From Candidatus Accumulibacter proximus (GTDB lineage: Bacteria; Pseudomonadota; Gammaproteobacteria; Burkholderiales; Rhodocyclaceae), in NCBI GenBank assembly GCA_016709675.1, contig JADJMH010000001.1:372001-436000 (forward strand): 64,000 nt of DNA. Reading direction: 5' to 3'. Within the stretch, counting starts at the first letter, position 1, and each line of letters begins with the position of its first letter. The translations under genes were made by a program, and so were the position numbers. This document shows positions 34,977-43,695 of the stretch, in pieces. The notes below the pieces were generated by a model. That model saw nothing but the letters and a program-made list of their open reading frames with translations, was not told the origin of the DNA and searched no databases.

Positions 34977-36599
34977 GTGCTCGTCGCCAACAACATCACC
35001 ATGCAGTTCGGGGCCAAGCCCCTTTTTGAAAACGTCTCGGTCAAGTTTGGCGAAGGCTATCGCTACGGACTGATCGGCGCCAACGGCTCCGGCAAGTCGA
35101 CCTTCATGAAAATCCTCGCCGGCGAACTCGAGCCGACCGCCGGCAACATCTCGAAAGACCCGCACGAGCGCCTGGCCTACCTGCGCCAGGACCAGTTCGC
35201 CTTCGAGCAGCAGCGCGTCATCGATGTAGTGATGATGGGACACGAGCAGATGTGGGCCTGCATGCTCGAGAAGGACGCGATCTACGCCAACCTCGACGCC
35301 AGCGAGGACGACTACATGCACGCCGCCGACCTCGAAGCCCGGTTCGCCGAATACGGCGGCTACACCGCCGAGGCTCGCGCCGGCGAACTGCTGCTCGGCG
35401 TCGGCATCCCGGCAGAACAGCACTTTGGCCCGATGAGCGATGTCGCACCGGGCTGGAAGCTGCGCGTCCTGCTGATCCAGGCGCTGTTTGCCGACCCTGA
35501 AATCCTGCTGCTCGACGAGCCGACCAACAACCTCGACATTGCCACCATCCGCTGGCTGGAAAACGCAATCAACGAGCGCAACAGCACGATGGTCATCATT
35601 TCTCACGATCGCCACTTCCTCAATCAGGTGTGTACGCACATGGCCGACCTGGATTACGGCAAGATCGCCGTCTATCCAGGCAACTACGACGATTTCATGG
35701 AAGCTTCGACGCAGGCGCGCGAGCGCCAGCAGAGCGCCAACGCGAAAGCCAAGGAACGGATTGCCGAGCTGCAGAATTTCGTCCGCCGCTTCTCGGCCAA
35801 CGCCTCGAAAGCCAAACAGGCGACTTCCCGCCTGAAGCTGATCGACAAACTCAAACCGGAAGACGTCAAGCCCTCGTCTCGCCAGTATCCCTGGATCCGT
35901 TTCGAGTTCGACGAGAAGGAAAAGCTGCATCGCCAGGCGGTCGAAATCCAGAACCTGAGCTTCGGCTATCACGGCAGCGAGCAGAAGATCTTCAGCAAGC
36001 TGGACCTGTCGATCAATGGCGGCGACCGTCTGGCGGTGATCGGTGAAAACGGCGTCGGCAAGACCACCCTGCTGAAGCTGCTGATGGGCGAGTTGCAGCC
36101 GCAACGCGGCAGCATCAAGTGGGCGGAAAAGGCACGCCCCGGCTACTATGCCCAGGATCACGCCCAGGATTTCAACAGTGATGTCAGTCTGGCCGACTGG
36201 ATCGCCGGCTACGCACGCGACGGCACCAGCGACGGGGATGACCTGTCAACGCTGATCCGCGGCACGCTCGGACGCCTCCTGTTCTCGGGCAACGAAGCGC
36301 AGAAGGCGGTCAAGGTGATCTCGGGTGGGGAGCAGGGCCGGATGATTTTCGGCAAGCTGATGCTGATGCGGCCGAACGTCCTGGTCCTTGATGAACCCAC
36401 CAACCACCTCGACATGGAATCGATCGAGTCGCTCAATACCGCGCTCGAGAAGTTCAAGGGCACGCTGATCTTCGTCTCGCACGACCGCGAATTCGTCTCG
36501 TCGCTGGCCACCCGCATCCTCGAAATCGGCAGCGACGGCAAGGTCGTCAACTACCTCGGCAATTACGAAGAGTACCTGGCGAGCCAGGGCATCACCTGA
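34977..36599 (+). CDS. ABC-F family ATPase (YbiT type)
   Basis: 540-residue cytosolic protein with two ABC ATPase domains and no membrane part; ABC-F proteins act on the ribosome. Domain 1 has Walker A GANGSGKST, a degenerate signature SDVAPGWKLRV as in E. coli YbiT, and Walker B ILLLDEPTNNLD. A charged linker (QQSANAKAKERIAELQNFV) follows. Domain 2 has GENGVGKTT, ISGGEQGRM and VLVLDEPTNHLD. Start is GTG 34977 with GAGG upstream. Most likely YbiT rather than EttA or Uup, given that signature. Confidence 0.92.
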   Translation: MLVANNITMQFGAKPLFENVSVKFGEGYRYGLIGANGSGKSTFMKILAGELEPTAGNISKDPHERLAYLRQDQFAFEQQRVIDVVMMGHEQMWACMLEKDAIYANLDASEDDYMHAADLEARFAEYGGYTAEARAGELLLGVGIPAEQHFGPMSDVAPGWKLRVLLIQALFADPEILLLDEPTNNLDIATIRWLENAINERNSTMVIISHDRHFLNQVCTHMADLDYGKIAVYPGNYDDFMEASTQARERQQSANAKAKERIAELQNFVRRFSANASKAKQATSRLKLIDKLKPEDVKPSSRQYPWIRFEFDEKEKLHRQAVEIQNLSFGYHGSEQKIFSKLDLSINGGDRLAVIGENGVGKTTLLKLLMGELQPQRGSIKWAEKARPGYYAQDHAQDFNSDVSLADWIAGYARDGTSDGDDLSTLIRGTLGRLLFSGNEAQKAVKVISGGEQGRMIFGKLMLMRPNVLVLDEPTNHLDMESIESLNTALEKFKGTLIFVSHDREFVSSLATRILEIGSDGKVVNYLGNYEEYLASQGIT

Positions 36600-36694
36600 A
36601 ATGGAGCGCCTGGCGTGGGATCTGGCTCGGCGGCAGCCAGTAGCCCCTGGCTGAGCGCTTGTGAACTTTTTTGGCTGGCAAGCGTGATATTGGC

Positions 36695-36792
36695 CGTCAT
36701 TCCCGCGCAAGCGGGAATCCACTTGGTTTATCTGATTGTTTTTGAGAGAAATTGGTTATATGAACCCGATTCCCGCTTGCGCGGGAATGACG
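36695..36792. repeat. Inverted pair of ATTCCCGC-GCGGGAAT palindromes
   Basis: CGTCATTCCCGCGCAAGCGG with its end GAATCC (36695-36720) and its reverse complement (36768-36792) are 24-25 bp and face each other across about 47 bases. Each is itself a TTCCCGC/GCGGGAA hairpin. The core resembles the dRS3-type repeat known from Neisseria and other proteobacteria. No T tract, so it is probably a repeat element, possibly ending the ABC-F transcript. Confidence 0.75.
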
Positions 36793-36878
36793 GTTTCTTG
36801 GCGCGGCATCAATCTTGAACAGCCTCTGACAGGACGCCGGCGGCCAACCTGGCCCCTCTGGAAAGCCCAGGGGTGCGA

Positions 36879-37469
36879 TCAGTTGCCGGCGCCGGGCGCT
36901 GGTGCCCCCGCTTGTTTGGCGGCCTTTTTCGCCTCGCGCTCGGCGTCCTGCCGGGCTCGCTTCTCCAGTTTGGCTTGCCTCCTGGCCTGTTCGGCGGCCG
37001 CCTTCTGGCGTCCTTCTTCAGCCTGCCGGGCCTTTTCCGCAAGCTTCTGCTGACGCTCACTCGCCTTCGCTGCTTCCTCGGCACGGAAGCGATCGGCACT
37101 CGCCTTCTGCTCGGCCTCGCGCACCGGCTGATCGGCCAGTCGTTGCGCTTCCTCGGCCTCGACATCACGCCGCCGCGCCTCACGCTCGAAATCCCGCGCC
37201 GGCTGGTCCAGTCTGCGCGCTTCGACGATCGTCGCCGTATAGCGCTTCTTGGCGTCTGCCAGACAGTCGTTGACCAGAAACTTGCTGTAGCAAGCATTCT
37301 GCTCGGCCAAGTGGCGACGCTCGGCTTCGTCGCGCATCGCCGCCGCCCGCGCCCGCTGCGCACTCGCCTGTTCGAGTGTCTGCGGTATCTCTGGCGCCGG
37401 CGCCGGCTCTTCAGCCCAGGCCGCGCCACTCATCGACAGCGAAACAAGCAACCATGCACCCACGCGCAT
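36879..37469 (-). CDS. Secreted charged coiled-coil protein, hypothetical
   Basis: 196-residue protein with a clear signal peptide (MRVGAWLLVSLSMSGAAWA) followed by an almost continuous charged helix rich in Ala, Arg, Glu and Lys (for example REARRRDVEAEEAQRLADQP), ending in AGAPAPGAGN. Two cysteines occur at NACYSKFLVNDCLADAKKRY. No enzymatic domain is recognisable; periplasmic or envelope-spanning coiled coil is likely. Start 37469 has AAGGAGGATTC in front, and the longer in-frame extension to 37706 lacks features. It is transcribed away from the FecR-TPR gene, and a 449-base spacer separates them. Confidence 0.75.
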   Translation of the reverse strand: MRVGAWLLVSLSMSGAAWAEEPAPAPEIPQTLEQASAQRARAAAMRDEAERRHLAEQNACYSKFLVNDCLADAKKRYTATIVEARRLDQPARDFEREARRRDVEAEEAQRLADQPVREAEQKASADRFRAEEAAKASERQQKLAEKARQAEEGRQKAAAEQARRQAKLEKRARQDAEREAKKAAKQAGAPAPGAGN

Positions 37470-37544
37470 TGAATCCTCCTTTTCTCTTGCCAGGCCTCTA
37501 GCCACCCGACATCCCGGCAGAGGACGAGGCGACCGCCGGCCTTC

Positions 37545-37564
37545 GACGCCGCGGCCGCGGCGTC
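37545..37564. repeat. 20-bp perfect palindrome
   Basis: GACGCCGCGGCCGCGGCGTC, a perfect 20-bp palindrome, lies in the divergent spacer (37470-37917) between the coiled-coil gene and the FecR-TPR gene. It could be a regulatory site or a chance GC-rich palindrome. The rest of the spacer shows no gene. Confidence 0.45.
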
Positions 37565-37917
37565 CAGGTGGCGCTCGGCGGCCATTCACGCGGCGCCATT
37601 CTGCGGCAATTCGACTGCAGGTGAAACTCTTATTGCTCCACCAGCCATGAGCTGCGGTTTCCGGGTCCACTTGCGGCAACGCCGCACCCACGCCGGCGGA
37701 TGACAAACGCCTCGTGATGGAAAGTCAGCCGGGTGCTGGCGCAACGTGCCATGCAGGTGTGGTCACCGGCAAGCTGACCCGTCGTCGATGCGCGTGCTGG
37801 CACCGTTGGCCGCTTTCTTCCAGTAGCCCAACGGCCAAAATCGAGATTGACAGCTGCTGATGGCGGTACACATACTCGCAGTGGTGCCATTAAATATCCT
37901 GCCCCGGGAAAAACGAA

Positions 37918-40614
37918 ATGAAGATGCAGCAAGTCGGCCGCACATTCACGGTGCTGCTGGTGCTCTGGGCATTCTTCGGCGTTGCCGCTTTCGCCGCCGA
38001 CTGGTCACTCGTAGTCGTCAGCATCGAGTTCAACGGCGCCAAGGTCACCCAGGCCACCCTGCAGATCACACCACCACAGCAAGCCAATGCGCAAAGCCGC
38101 GAAGTCAGGGAAGGCGAACGCTTTGCCGTCGGCACCGTCATCGCCGCCCCGGCACGCACCACGCTGCTGCTCGAGAGCAGCAACGCCAACCGCCTGCGGC
38201 TCCTGCCCGGCAGCCGCATTCGCGTGCTGGCCGGAAGCGAGATCGGCGAGGAATTCGGCCAGGAAGACGGGCAGAGCTTCTTCGACGTGAAACGCGCGCT
38301 CAACTTTTTCAACGTGCGCCACGGCCGTTTCCAGGCCATCGTCAAAGGCAGCCGCTACAGCGTCACTGTGGTACCCGGGAAAGAGATCACCTTTGCCGTG
38401 GAACAAGGCGCCGTGCGCATCGACCGGGAAGGCAGACTCAGGATCGACGAAGGCAACAAGGAAGGCACGATCACCATCTCCGAAACGCTCAAGGCCGGCG
38501 AAAGCAAGACCTTCCGGCTCGATATCGACGAATACCTCGCACGCTTCAAACACTACGGAGAAGCCGAAGCCTACTACCGCAAGAATCTTGAAGCCGACCG
38601 GCTGAGTGGCGACCTCGAGCGCATCGAACTCGGCTTGAATCAGATGGGGATCCTGCTTGACACGCTGAGCAGGTACCGTGAGTCCATCCCCTACTTTGAT
38701 GAGTATTGGCAAAGTGTACTCAAACGCCACCCCGACGGCGTGCACTCGGACATTGCCAGGAGCCTCAACAACCTCGGGAAGGCCTATTGGGCTCTGGGTG
38801 GCACGGCCAACCTCGAGCGCGCCATCGCGTATCACGAAGAGAGCCTGGGCGTCGTGCGTCAGCTCTACCCCGGCGGCGTGCATGCGGGCATTGCCGCGAA
38901 CCTCAACAACCTCGGGCTTGCCTACGAGGCTCTGGGTGATACGGCGAACCTCGAGCGGGCCATCGGATATTTCCAGGAGAGTCTCAAGATCCAGCGCCAG
39001 CTCTACCCCGGTGGCGTTCATGCGGACATTGCCAGGTGCCTCAACAACCTCGCGACTGGCTACCGGGAGCTGGGCGGCAAGGCCAACCTCGAGCGGGCCA
39101 TCGAGTATCACGAGGAGAGCCTCAAAATCCAGCGTCAGCTCTACCCCGGTGGCGTGCATGAGGGCATTGCTGGGAGCCTCACCTTCCTCGGGAATGCCTA
39201 CTGGGCTCTGGGTGGCACGGCCAACCTCGAGCGGGCCATCGGTTATCACGAGGAGAGCCTCAAAATCCGGCGCCAGCTCTTCCCCGGCGGGGTACATGCG
39301 CACGTTGCCGGAAGCCTCAACAACCTCGGGCTTGTCTACGCTGATCTGGGCGGCAGGGCCAACCTCGAGCAGGCCATCGGTTATCACGAGGAGAGCCTCA
39401 GGATCGAGCGCCAGATCTTCCCCGACGGCGTACATGATCGCATTGCAACGAGCCTCAACAACCTCGGGAATGCCTACTGGAAACTGGGTGGCACGGCCAG
39501 CCTCGAGCGGACCATCGGGTATCACGAGGAGAGCCTAAAAATCCGGCGCCAGCTCTTCCCCCGCGGCGTGCATGCGGACATTGCCGCGAGCCTCGGCAAC
39601 CTCGGGAATGCCTACGCGGCTCTGGGCGGCACGGCCAACATCGAGCGGGCCATCGGGTATTTCGAGGAGAGCCTGAAGATCGAGCGTCAGCTCTACCCCA
39701 ACGGCGTGCATGCGGACATTGGCACGAACCTCGACAACCTCGGGGTTGCCTACGGGGCTCTGGGGGGCACGGCCAACATCGAGCGGGCCATCGGGTATCA
39801 CGAGGAGAGCCTCAAAATCCAGCGCCAGCTCTTTCCAGGTGGGGTGCATCCGAGCATCGCCAACAGCCTCAACAACCTCGCGAGTGCCTACGGGGCTCTG
39901 GGCGGCACGGCCAACCTCGAGCGGGCCATCGGGTATTTCGAAGAGAGCCTCAAGATCCAGCGCCAGCTCTTCCCCGGTGGCGTGCATGAGGGCATTGCCG
40001 CGAGCCTCGGCAACCTCGGGAAAGCCTATTGGAAACTGGGTGGCACGGCCAACCTCAAGCGGGCCATCGGGCATTTCGAGGAGAGCCTGAAGATCGAGCG
40101 GCAGCTCTACCCCGGCAGCGTCCATGCGGACATTGCCACGAACCTCAACAACCTCGGGAATGCCTACTGGAATCTGGGCGGCACGGCCGACCTTGAGCGG
40201 GCCATCGGGTATTTCGAGGAGGGCCTGAAGATCGAGCGTCAGCTCTACCCCGACGCCGTGCACGCGGGGAATGCCGCGAGCCTATACTCGCTACTAACAG
40301 TCAAGCGTTTTCTTGTTGGCCAATATGCTGAGGCCCTGCGCGATGCACGTGAATCGCTGGAATTCTTGCCCAACGACCTTTCGGCCCGCATCAATGAAGC
40401 CACTGCACTGTTGCTGATGGACCGCGAAGCCGAAGCGCTGGCGATTTATACTCAGTACCGCGATCGGTGGGTGAGCTTCAGGGCAACCTTCCGCGAAGCA
40501 GTGCTGTCTTACTTCGCCGCTTTGCGAGCGCTAGGCGTGAATCACCCGGGAATGGCCAAGGTCGAGGCACTTTATGGCCAGCCTGCGGTCACGCCTGATC
40601 GGGCAAAGCCCTGA
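37918..40614 (+). CDS. Exported FecR-TPR repeat protein
   Basis: 898-residue protein. An N-terminal signal peptide (FTVLLVLWAFFGVAAFAADW) leads to a FecR-type domain of about residues 50-200 (TLLLESSNANRLRLLPGS, RHGRFQAIVKGSRYSVTV, VEQGAVRIDREGRLR). From about residue 273 there are 11 full tetratricopeptide-like repeats of 46 residues (consensus VHADIAxSLNNLGNAY, GTANLERAIGY, EESLKIxRQLYP) and a partial one, then a helical C terminus. The repeats are very alike at the DNA level. The stop is 14 bases before the CHASE2-TIR gene, so the two should be one operon. FecR domains often sense or bind in the periplasm; a periplasmic partner of the CHASE2 domain is my inference. Confidence 0.85.
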   Translation: MKMQQVGRTFTVLLVLWAFFGVAAFAADWSLVVVSIEFNGAKVTQATLQITPPQQANAQSREVREGERFAVGTVIAAPARTTLLLESSNANRLRLLPGSRIRVLAGSEIGEEFGQEDGQSFFDVKRALNFFNVRHGRFQAIVKGSRYSVTVVPGKEITFAVEQGAVRIDREGRLRIDEGNKEGTITISETLKAGESKTFRLDIDEYLARFKHYGEAEAYYRKNLEADRLSGDLERIELGLNQMGILLDTLSRYRESIPYFDEYWQSVLKRHPDGVHSDIARSLNNLGKAYWALGGTANLERAIAYHEESLGVVRQLYPGGVHAGIAANLNNLGLAYEALGDTANLERAIGYFQESLKIQRQLYPGGVHADIARCLNNLATGYRELGGKANLERAIEYHEESLKIQRQLYPGGVHEGIAGSLTFLGNAYWALGGTANLERAIGYHEESLKIRRQLFPGGVHAHVAGSLNNLGLVYADLGGRANLEQAIGYHEESLRIERQIFPDGVHDRIATSLNNLGNAYWKLGGTASLERTIGYHEESLKIRRQLFPRGVHADIAASLGNLGNAYAALGGTANIERAIGYFEESLKIERQLYPNGVHADIGTNLDNLGVAYGALGGTANIERAIGYHEESLKIQRQLFPGGVHPSIANSLNNLASAYGALGGTANLERAIGYFEESLKIQRQLFPGGVHEGIAASLGNLGKAYWKLGGTANLKRAIGHFEESLKIERQLYPGSVHADIATNLNNLGNAYWNLGGTADLERAIGYFEEGLKIERQLYPDAVHAGNAASLYSLLTVKRFLVGQYAEALRDARESLEFLPNDLSARINEATALLLMDREAEALAIYTQYRDRWVSFRATFREAVLSYFAALRALGVNHPGMAKVEALYGQPAVTPDRAKP
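38734..40251 (+). repeat. Eleven tandem 138-bp repeats inside the TPR gene
   Basis: Units of 138 bp (46 codons) starting at the codon before VH (GxVH). Phrases such as CTCGAGCGGGCCATCGG and CACGAGGAGAGCCTC are repeated nearly verbatim from unit to unit. A degenerate twelfth unit begins at 40252. Such identity suggests recent expansion or ongoing gene conversion, and the copy number is likely to vary and to be hard to assemble. Confidence 0.85.
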
Positions 40615-40628
40615 GCGGAAGCCAGCCA

Positions 40629-42260
40629 ATGGAGCGATTTATCCCCGCCTGGTCACGTCATGTCCTGCTTGGCGTGGCGGGCTTCCTGCTGTTGCTTTTC
40701 CTGTTCCAGTGGGATGTGATGCACGAACTCGATTCGCGGCTGGCAACGCAGTTGCAGGCCGGCAAGGTGGCGTTCAGCCAGGAGATCGTGCTGGTGGATG
40801 TCCCCAGGGACAGTGGCATTCCGGAGTTTCGCGCGCGGCTTGGCAGCATGCTGCAGGGAATCGCGGCGCAACCGGCAAATCTGCCGCGCGTCGTGGGGCT
40901 GGACATCTGGTTCGACGCCGACACGCCCGGTCACGAGCCAGTGCTGGCGGGAATCAGGGCCCTGCAGGCGCAGAAAGTGCCGGTGGTCGGTGCCGTCAAC
41001 ATTTACAGGGAAAACAGCGACGGCTTTGAAGCCGACTACGACAAGCGTCACATCATCGTGCTGTATGGGCAAATGGACGGCGTCGGTCACAACGCGATCA
41101 ACAAGCCGCACGGGACCGGCGCGTGGGCCTTTTACGTGCCATGTCCAAAGGAGCCGTGGCCGATGGCCATGGCCGTCTGGCTGGCGGGGCGGCAGGCCCT
41201 ATGCGAGCGCAGGGACGGCGCCGAACGCCGCATACCGCTCGGCGCAGGCCTGCTCGAAAGCCAGCAGCAACAGGTGCTGGACTTTGACCAGGACTGCCCG
41301 CTTGGCTGGCGTCAGCACGGCGGCGAATGCCTGAGGGTGTTGCCCGAGTTGCGTAACCGGATCGTGCTGGTCGGGCGTCTTGCGGACGACCCCAGTCCCT
41401 ACGCCGGCCGGCCCGGCCCTGAAATAGTGGCCTGGGCGGTCACTGACCTGCTTGGCTCCGGGCATACGGCCGATGAAAGGAGTCTATTGAACAGTCCGCT
41501 CCTACATTTGTCGCTGGCGCTGTTGACGACCGGCGTCGCCCTGCTGCTCTTCATTGGCCTCTTGCGCTTCATCCGTCGCTGGCGCTTGAATGCCTGGCGC
41601 ATTGCGGCGGTGGCGGCTGGCGTGGCCCTGCTCCTGCCACTCGGTCTGGTCGGCCTGGCGCGCCTGCTGGGGCACGACTTCAGCCAGATTCTGCTGCCCG
41701 TGCTCAGCATGCTGTTGACGCTGGCACTCGCCACGCATTACCAGGGCAGGACCGCTCTGGCGACGGAGGAGGCGCGCAAGGCGCTGCCCGACATGGATTT
41801 CGCCGCCTACGACGTTTTCGTCAGCTACCGGCATAGCCATCGTGACTGGGTGGAAGGCACGATCAAGCCCCTGCTCGAGTCGATCCGGCGCGTCGACGGC
41901 AGCACGCTGAGCCTTTTTCTTGATTCGGAGGGAATCCACTCCGGTGATAACTGGGCGAGCCGGCTCGGGCGCGTCATTCATGAATCGCGGGTGTTTCTCG
42001 CCGTGTTGACGCCGGACTACTTCGAGCCCAATGCCAACGGGCGCAGAGTGTGCGAATGGGAGATGGAGCAGGCCTTGCAACGGCATGCGGAAAACGCGAT
42101 GACGATCCTGCCGGTGTTTCATGCCGGCTATGACCCCGAGCAGAACACGCCCGCGACGCTGCCGCACCTGCGACCTATCCAGGGTCCGTTCAGCACAGCC
42201 CCTGACTGGGCAGAAAAAGTACGCCGACGAATTCTCGATGCGCTGGACAAGGAGAGATGA
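40629..42260 (+). CDS. CHASE2-transmembrane-TIR domain protein
   Basis: 543-residue membrane protein. One N-terminal helix (HVLLGVAGFLLLLFLF) is followed by an extracytoplasmic CHASE2 domain (about residues 30-285; VVGLDIWFDADTPG, RNRIVLVGRLADDPSPYAGR), then about three helices (LSLALLTTGVALLLFIGLL, AGVALLLPLGLVGLARLL, LPVLSMLLTLALATHY) and a cytoplasmic TIR domain from about residue 393. The TIR shows YDVFVSYRHSHRDWVEG, LSLFLDSEGI, ESRVFLAVLTPDYF and RVCEWEMEQAL, where the C-x-x-E glutamate aligns with the NADase residue of enzymatic TIRs. CHASE2 normally feeds cyclases or kinases, so TIR output is unusual. Start ATG 40629 follows the TPR gene by 14 bases. Confidence 0.88.
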   Translation: MERFIPAWSRHVLLGVAGFLLLLFLFQWDVMHELDSRLATQLQAGKVAFSQEIVLVDVPRDSGIPEFRARLGSMLQGIAAQPANLPRVVGLDIWFDADTPGHEPVLAGIRALQAQKVPVVGAVNIYRENSDGFEADYDKRHIIVLYGQMDGVGHNAINKPHGTGAWAFYVPCPKEPWPMAMAVWLAGRQALCERRDGAERRIPLGAGLLESQQQQVLDFDQDCPLGWRQHGGECLRVLPELRNRIVLVGRLADDPSPYAGRPGPEIVAWAVTDLLGSGHTADERSLLNSPLLHLSLALLTTGVALLLFIGLLRFIRRWRLNAWRIAAVAAGVALLLPLGLVGLARLLGHDFSQILLPVLSMLLTLALATHYQGRTALATEEARKALPDMDFAAYDVFVSYRHSHRDWVEGTIKPLLESIRRVDGSTLSLFLDSEGIHSGDNWASRLGRVIHESRVFLAVLTPDYFEPNANGRRVCEWEMEQALQRHAENAMTILPVFHAGYDPEQNTPATLPHLRPIQGPFSTAPDWAEKVRRRILDALDKER

Positions 42261-42328
42261 AGCCGCGGCCAATCGGCGGTGATGGCTTGATCGGCGTTGC
42301 TGTGGAGAAAGTCACCTTGCCGGGGCCA

Positions 42329-42504
42329 AGTGCCAGGCAACGCGATGCCAAGTGCGCCAGTGGCGGCGCGCAATTCCTGATCGGACGTCGCAAATGGAAA
42401 CCCGATCCGGTCCACCAGTTCGAGGCATGCCGCGTCGTAGACTGCGGGCCGAAGTCGCGTGGCCAGTTGGGAAGTGACTGACCCTACCTGCCTGGCCGTC
42501 TGCT
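42329..42504 (-). pseudogene. vapC: Remnant of a VapC-type PIN toxin (C-terminal part)
   Basis: The minus strand reads QVGSVTSQLATRLRPAVYDA, then CLELVDRIGFPFATSDQELR and AATGALGIALPG, the C-terminal half of PIN toxins (YDAAYLELA...GLPLATxDxxL). The first half with two active-site acids is missing, no proper stop follows, and no antitoxin gene is visible. It is decayed. Confidence 0.6.
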
Positions 42505-42697
42505 CATGAATGGGATCAGCTTCGCAGACAATCGGATCGACCATCGCCAGAATAAGGCTGCCGTCATTGGTGCGCATTCGCGACTTCACTGTTACGACCA
42601 TAAGGAGTGCGCCGTCTCATCAGCACCGACTATCGTCAAAAGAGCCAAAATGACTGCCTTTGGGAAATTCATCACCGACAGGGTTGTCAGTGACCCA

Positions 42698-42763
42698 AAA
42701 TTCAATCCGACCCTGGCCCCTTTACCGTTACTTTACCGGCCCTTTTACCTCTTTTACCCTCTT
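42698..42763 (-). repeat. GGTAAA-type tract with GGGTCGGATTGAA end
   Basis: Minus strand: a tract of GGTAAA/GGTAAAAG units runs into GGGGCCAGGGTCGGATTGAA. It is the third member of the family at 14464 and 16795, with a different tract unit. It lies just upstream of the PAP2 gene start, whose promoter would have to be inside or beyond it. The rest of 42261-42778 holds the VapC remnant and no other gene. Confidence 0.6.
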
Positions 42764-42778
42764 ACTCTGAAAGCTCCG

Positions 42779-43504
42779 ATGATCCAGGCCCAGCACACCT
42801 CCTGCCGTTCACTTTCGCCATGGCTGGCCATCGTTCCTGCCGTGGTGCTACTGGTACTGGTACTGGTCGACACCTCTGCCGTCGACTTTGCAGTCGCAGG
42901 CTGGTTCTATACCGCGGGCGATGGCTTCATTGGCAAGCACGTATGGGTACTCGAAGACTTCATGCACGACTTCCTGAAAAAAGCGGTGATGGCTTTTGCG
43001 CTGCTGGCGCTGCTTGCCTGGATGGTCAGCTTCAGCCGTCGCCAATGGCAGCAGTGGCGCCTGCCGCTCGGCTACCTGGTACTGGCGATAGGCCTTTCCG
43101 CCGGCATTGTCACCCCCCTCAAGGACCTCACCGGGGTTCAGTGCCCATGGGATATCAAGGAATTTGGTGGCCCCTACACCTACGTGCATATTCTCGACCG
43201 GAAGCCGGAAGCTGAACCCAGAGGCAGGTGCTGGCCAGCCGGCCACGCGGCCACCGGCTTCTCCCTGTTCGCGCTGTTTTTCTTCCTTCGCGACCGACGC
43301 CCGCAACTCGCTCGACGCGTCCTCGTCGGGGTGCTGACATTCGGCAGCCTCCTGGCGCTGGGCCGGATGATCCAGGGCGCGCACTTCCTCTCGCACTCCA
43401 TTGCCACCGGCCTGCTTGCCTGGTTGATCTGCCTGGCCTGCTATCGCGCGCTCCTCTACCACAAGGGTTCACGGCCGGTCAAGGCGGCTGCACAGGAGGT
43501 CTGA
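42779..43504 (+). CDS. PAP2-family membrane phosphatase
   Basis: 241-residue inner-membrane phosphatase with about five to six helices (IVPAVVLLVLVLVDTSAVDF, AVMAFALLALLAWMV, LPLGYLVLAIGLSAGIVTPL). The PAP2 active-site motifs are KDLTGVQCPWD (motif 1, with CP in place of RP), WPAGHAATGFSLF (motif 2) and GRMIQGAHFLSHS (motif 3 with Arg and His). Likely substrates are lipid phosphates such as undecaprenyl or lipid A phosphates. ATG 42779 is preferred because homology starts there; the frame upstream to 42506 is not supported. Confidence 0.87.
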   Translation: MIQAQHTSCRSLSPWLAIVPAVVLLVLVLVDTSAVDFAVAGWFYTAGDGFIGKHVWVLEDFMHDFLKKAVMAFALLALLAWMVSFSRRQWQQWRLPLGYLVLAIGLSAGIVTPLKDLTGVQCPWDIKEFGGPYTYVHILDRKPEAEPRGRCWPAGHAATGFSLFALFFFLRDRRPQLARRVLVGVLTFGSLLALGRMIQGAHFLSHSIATGLLAWLICLACYRALLYHKGSRPVKAAAQEV

Positions 43505-43695
43505 GGACGGCAGCGAGGACCGGGAAGGCAAGTGGTCACGAGAGCAAAAGCCGACGCTCAGTTGCATCCTTTCATCCTGATTCGTCAGCAAGCCCACGCA
43601 GGTCGCCACAAAGAAAGACCAGACTGGGGAGCGCTGGCCAGCGCCTTGCGAAAGCGGTCTTCCTGCGCTTTTTTCCGCAAGATTTCCGGGGTTTC

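Noticed and set aside
38005..39525. 506-codon minus-strand frame in the TPR gene
   Set aside because: Shadow of the TPR repeats; period is the same 138 bp and there is no start signal.
38734..40251. Possible CRISPR-like array
   Set aside because: The repeat is 138 bp, in frame and translated as TPR units, with no spacers.
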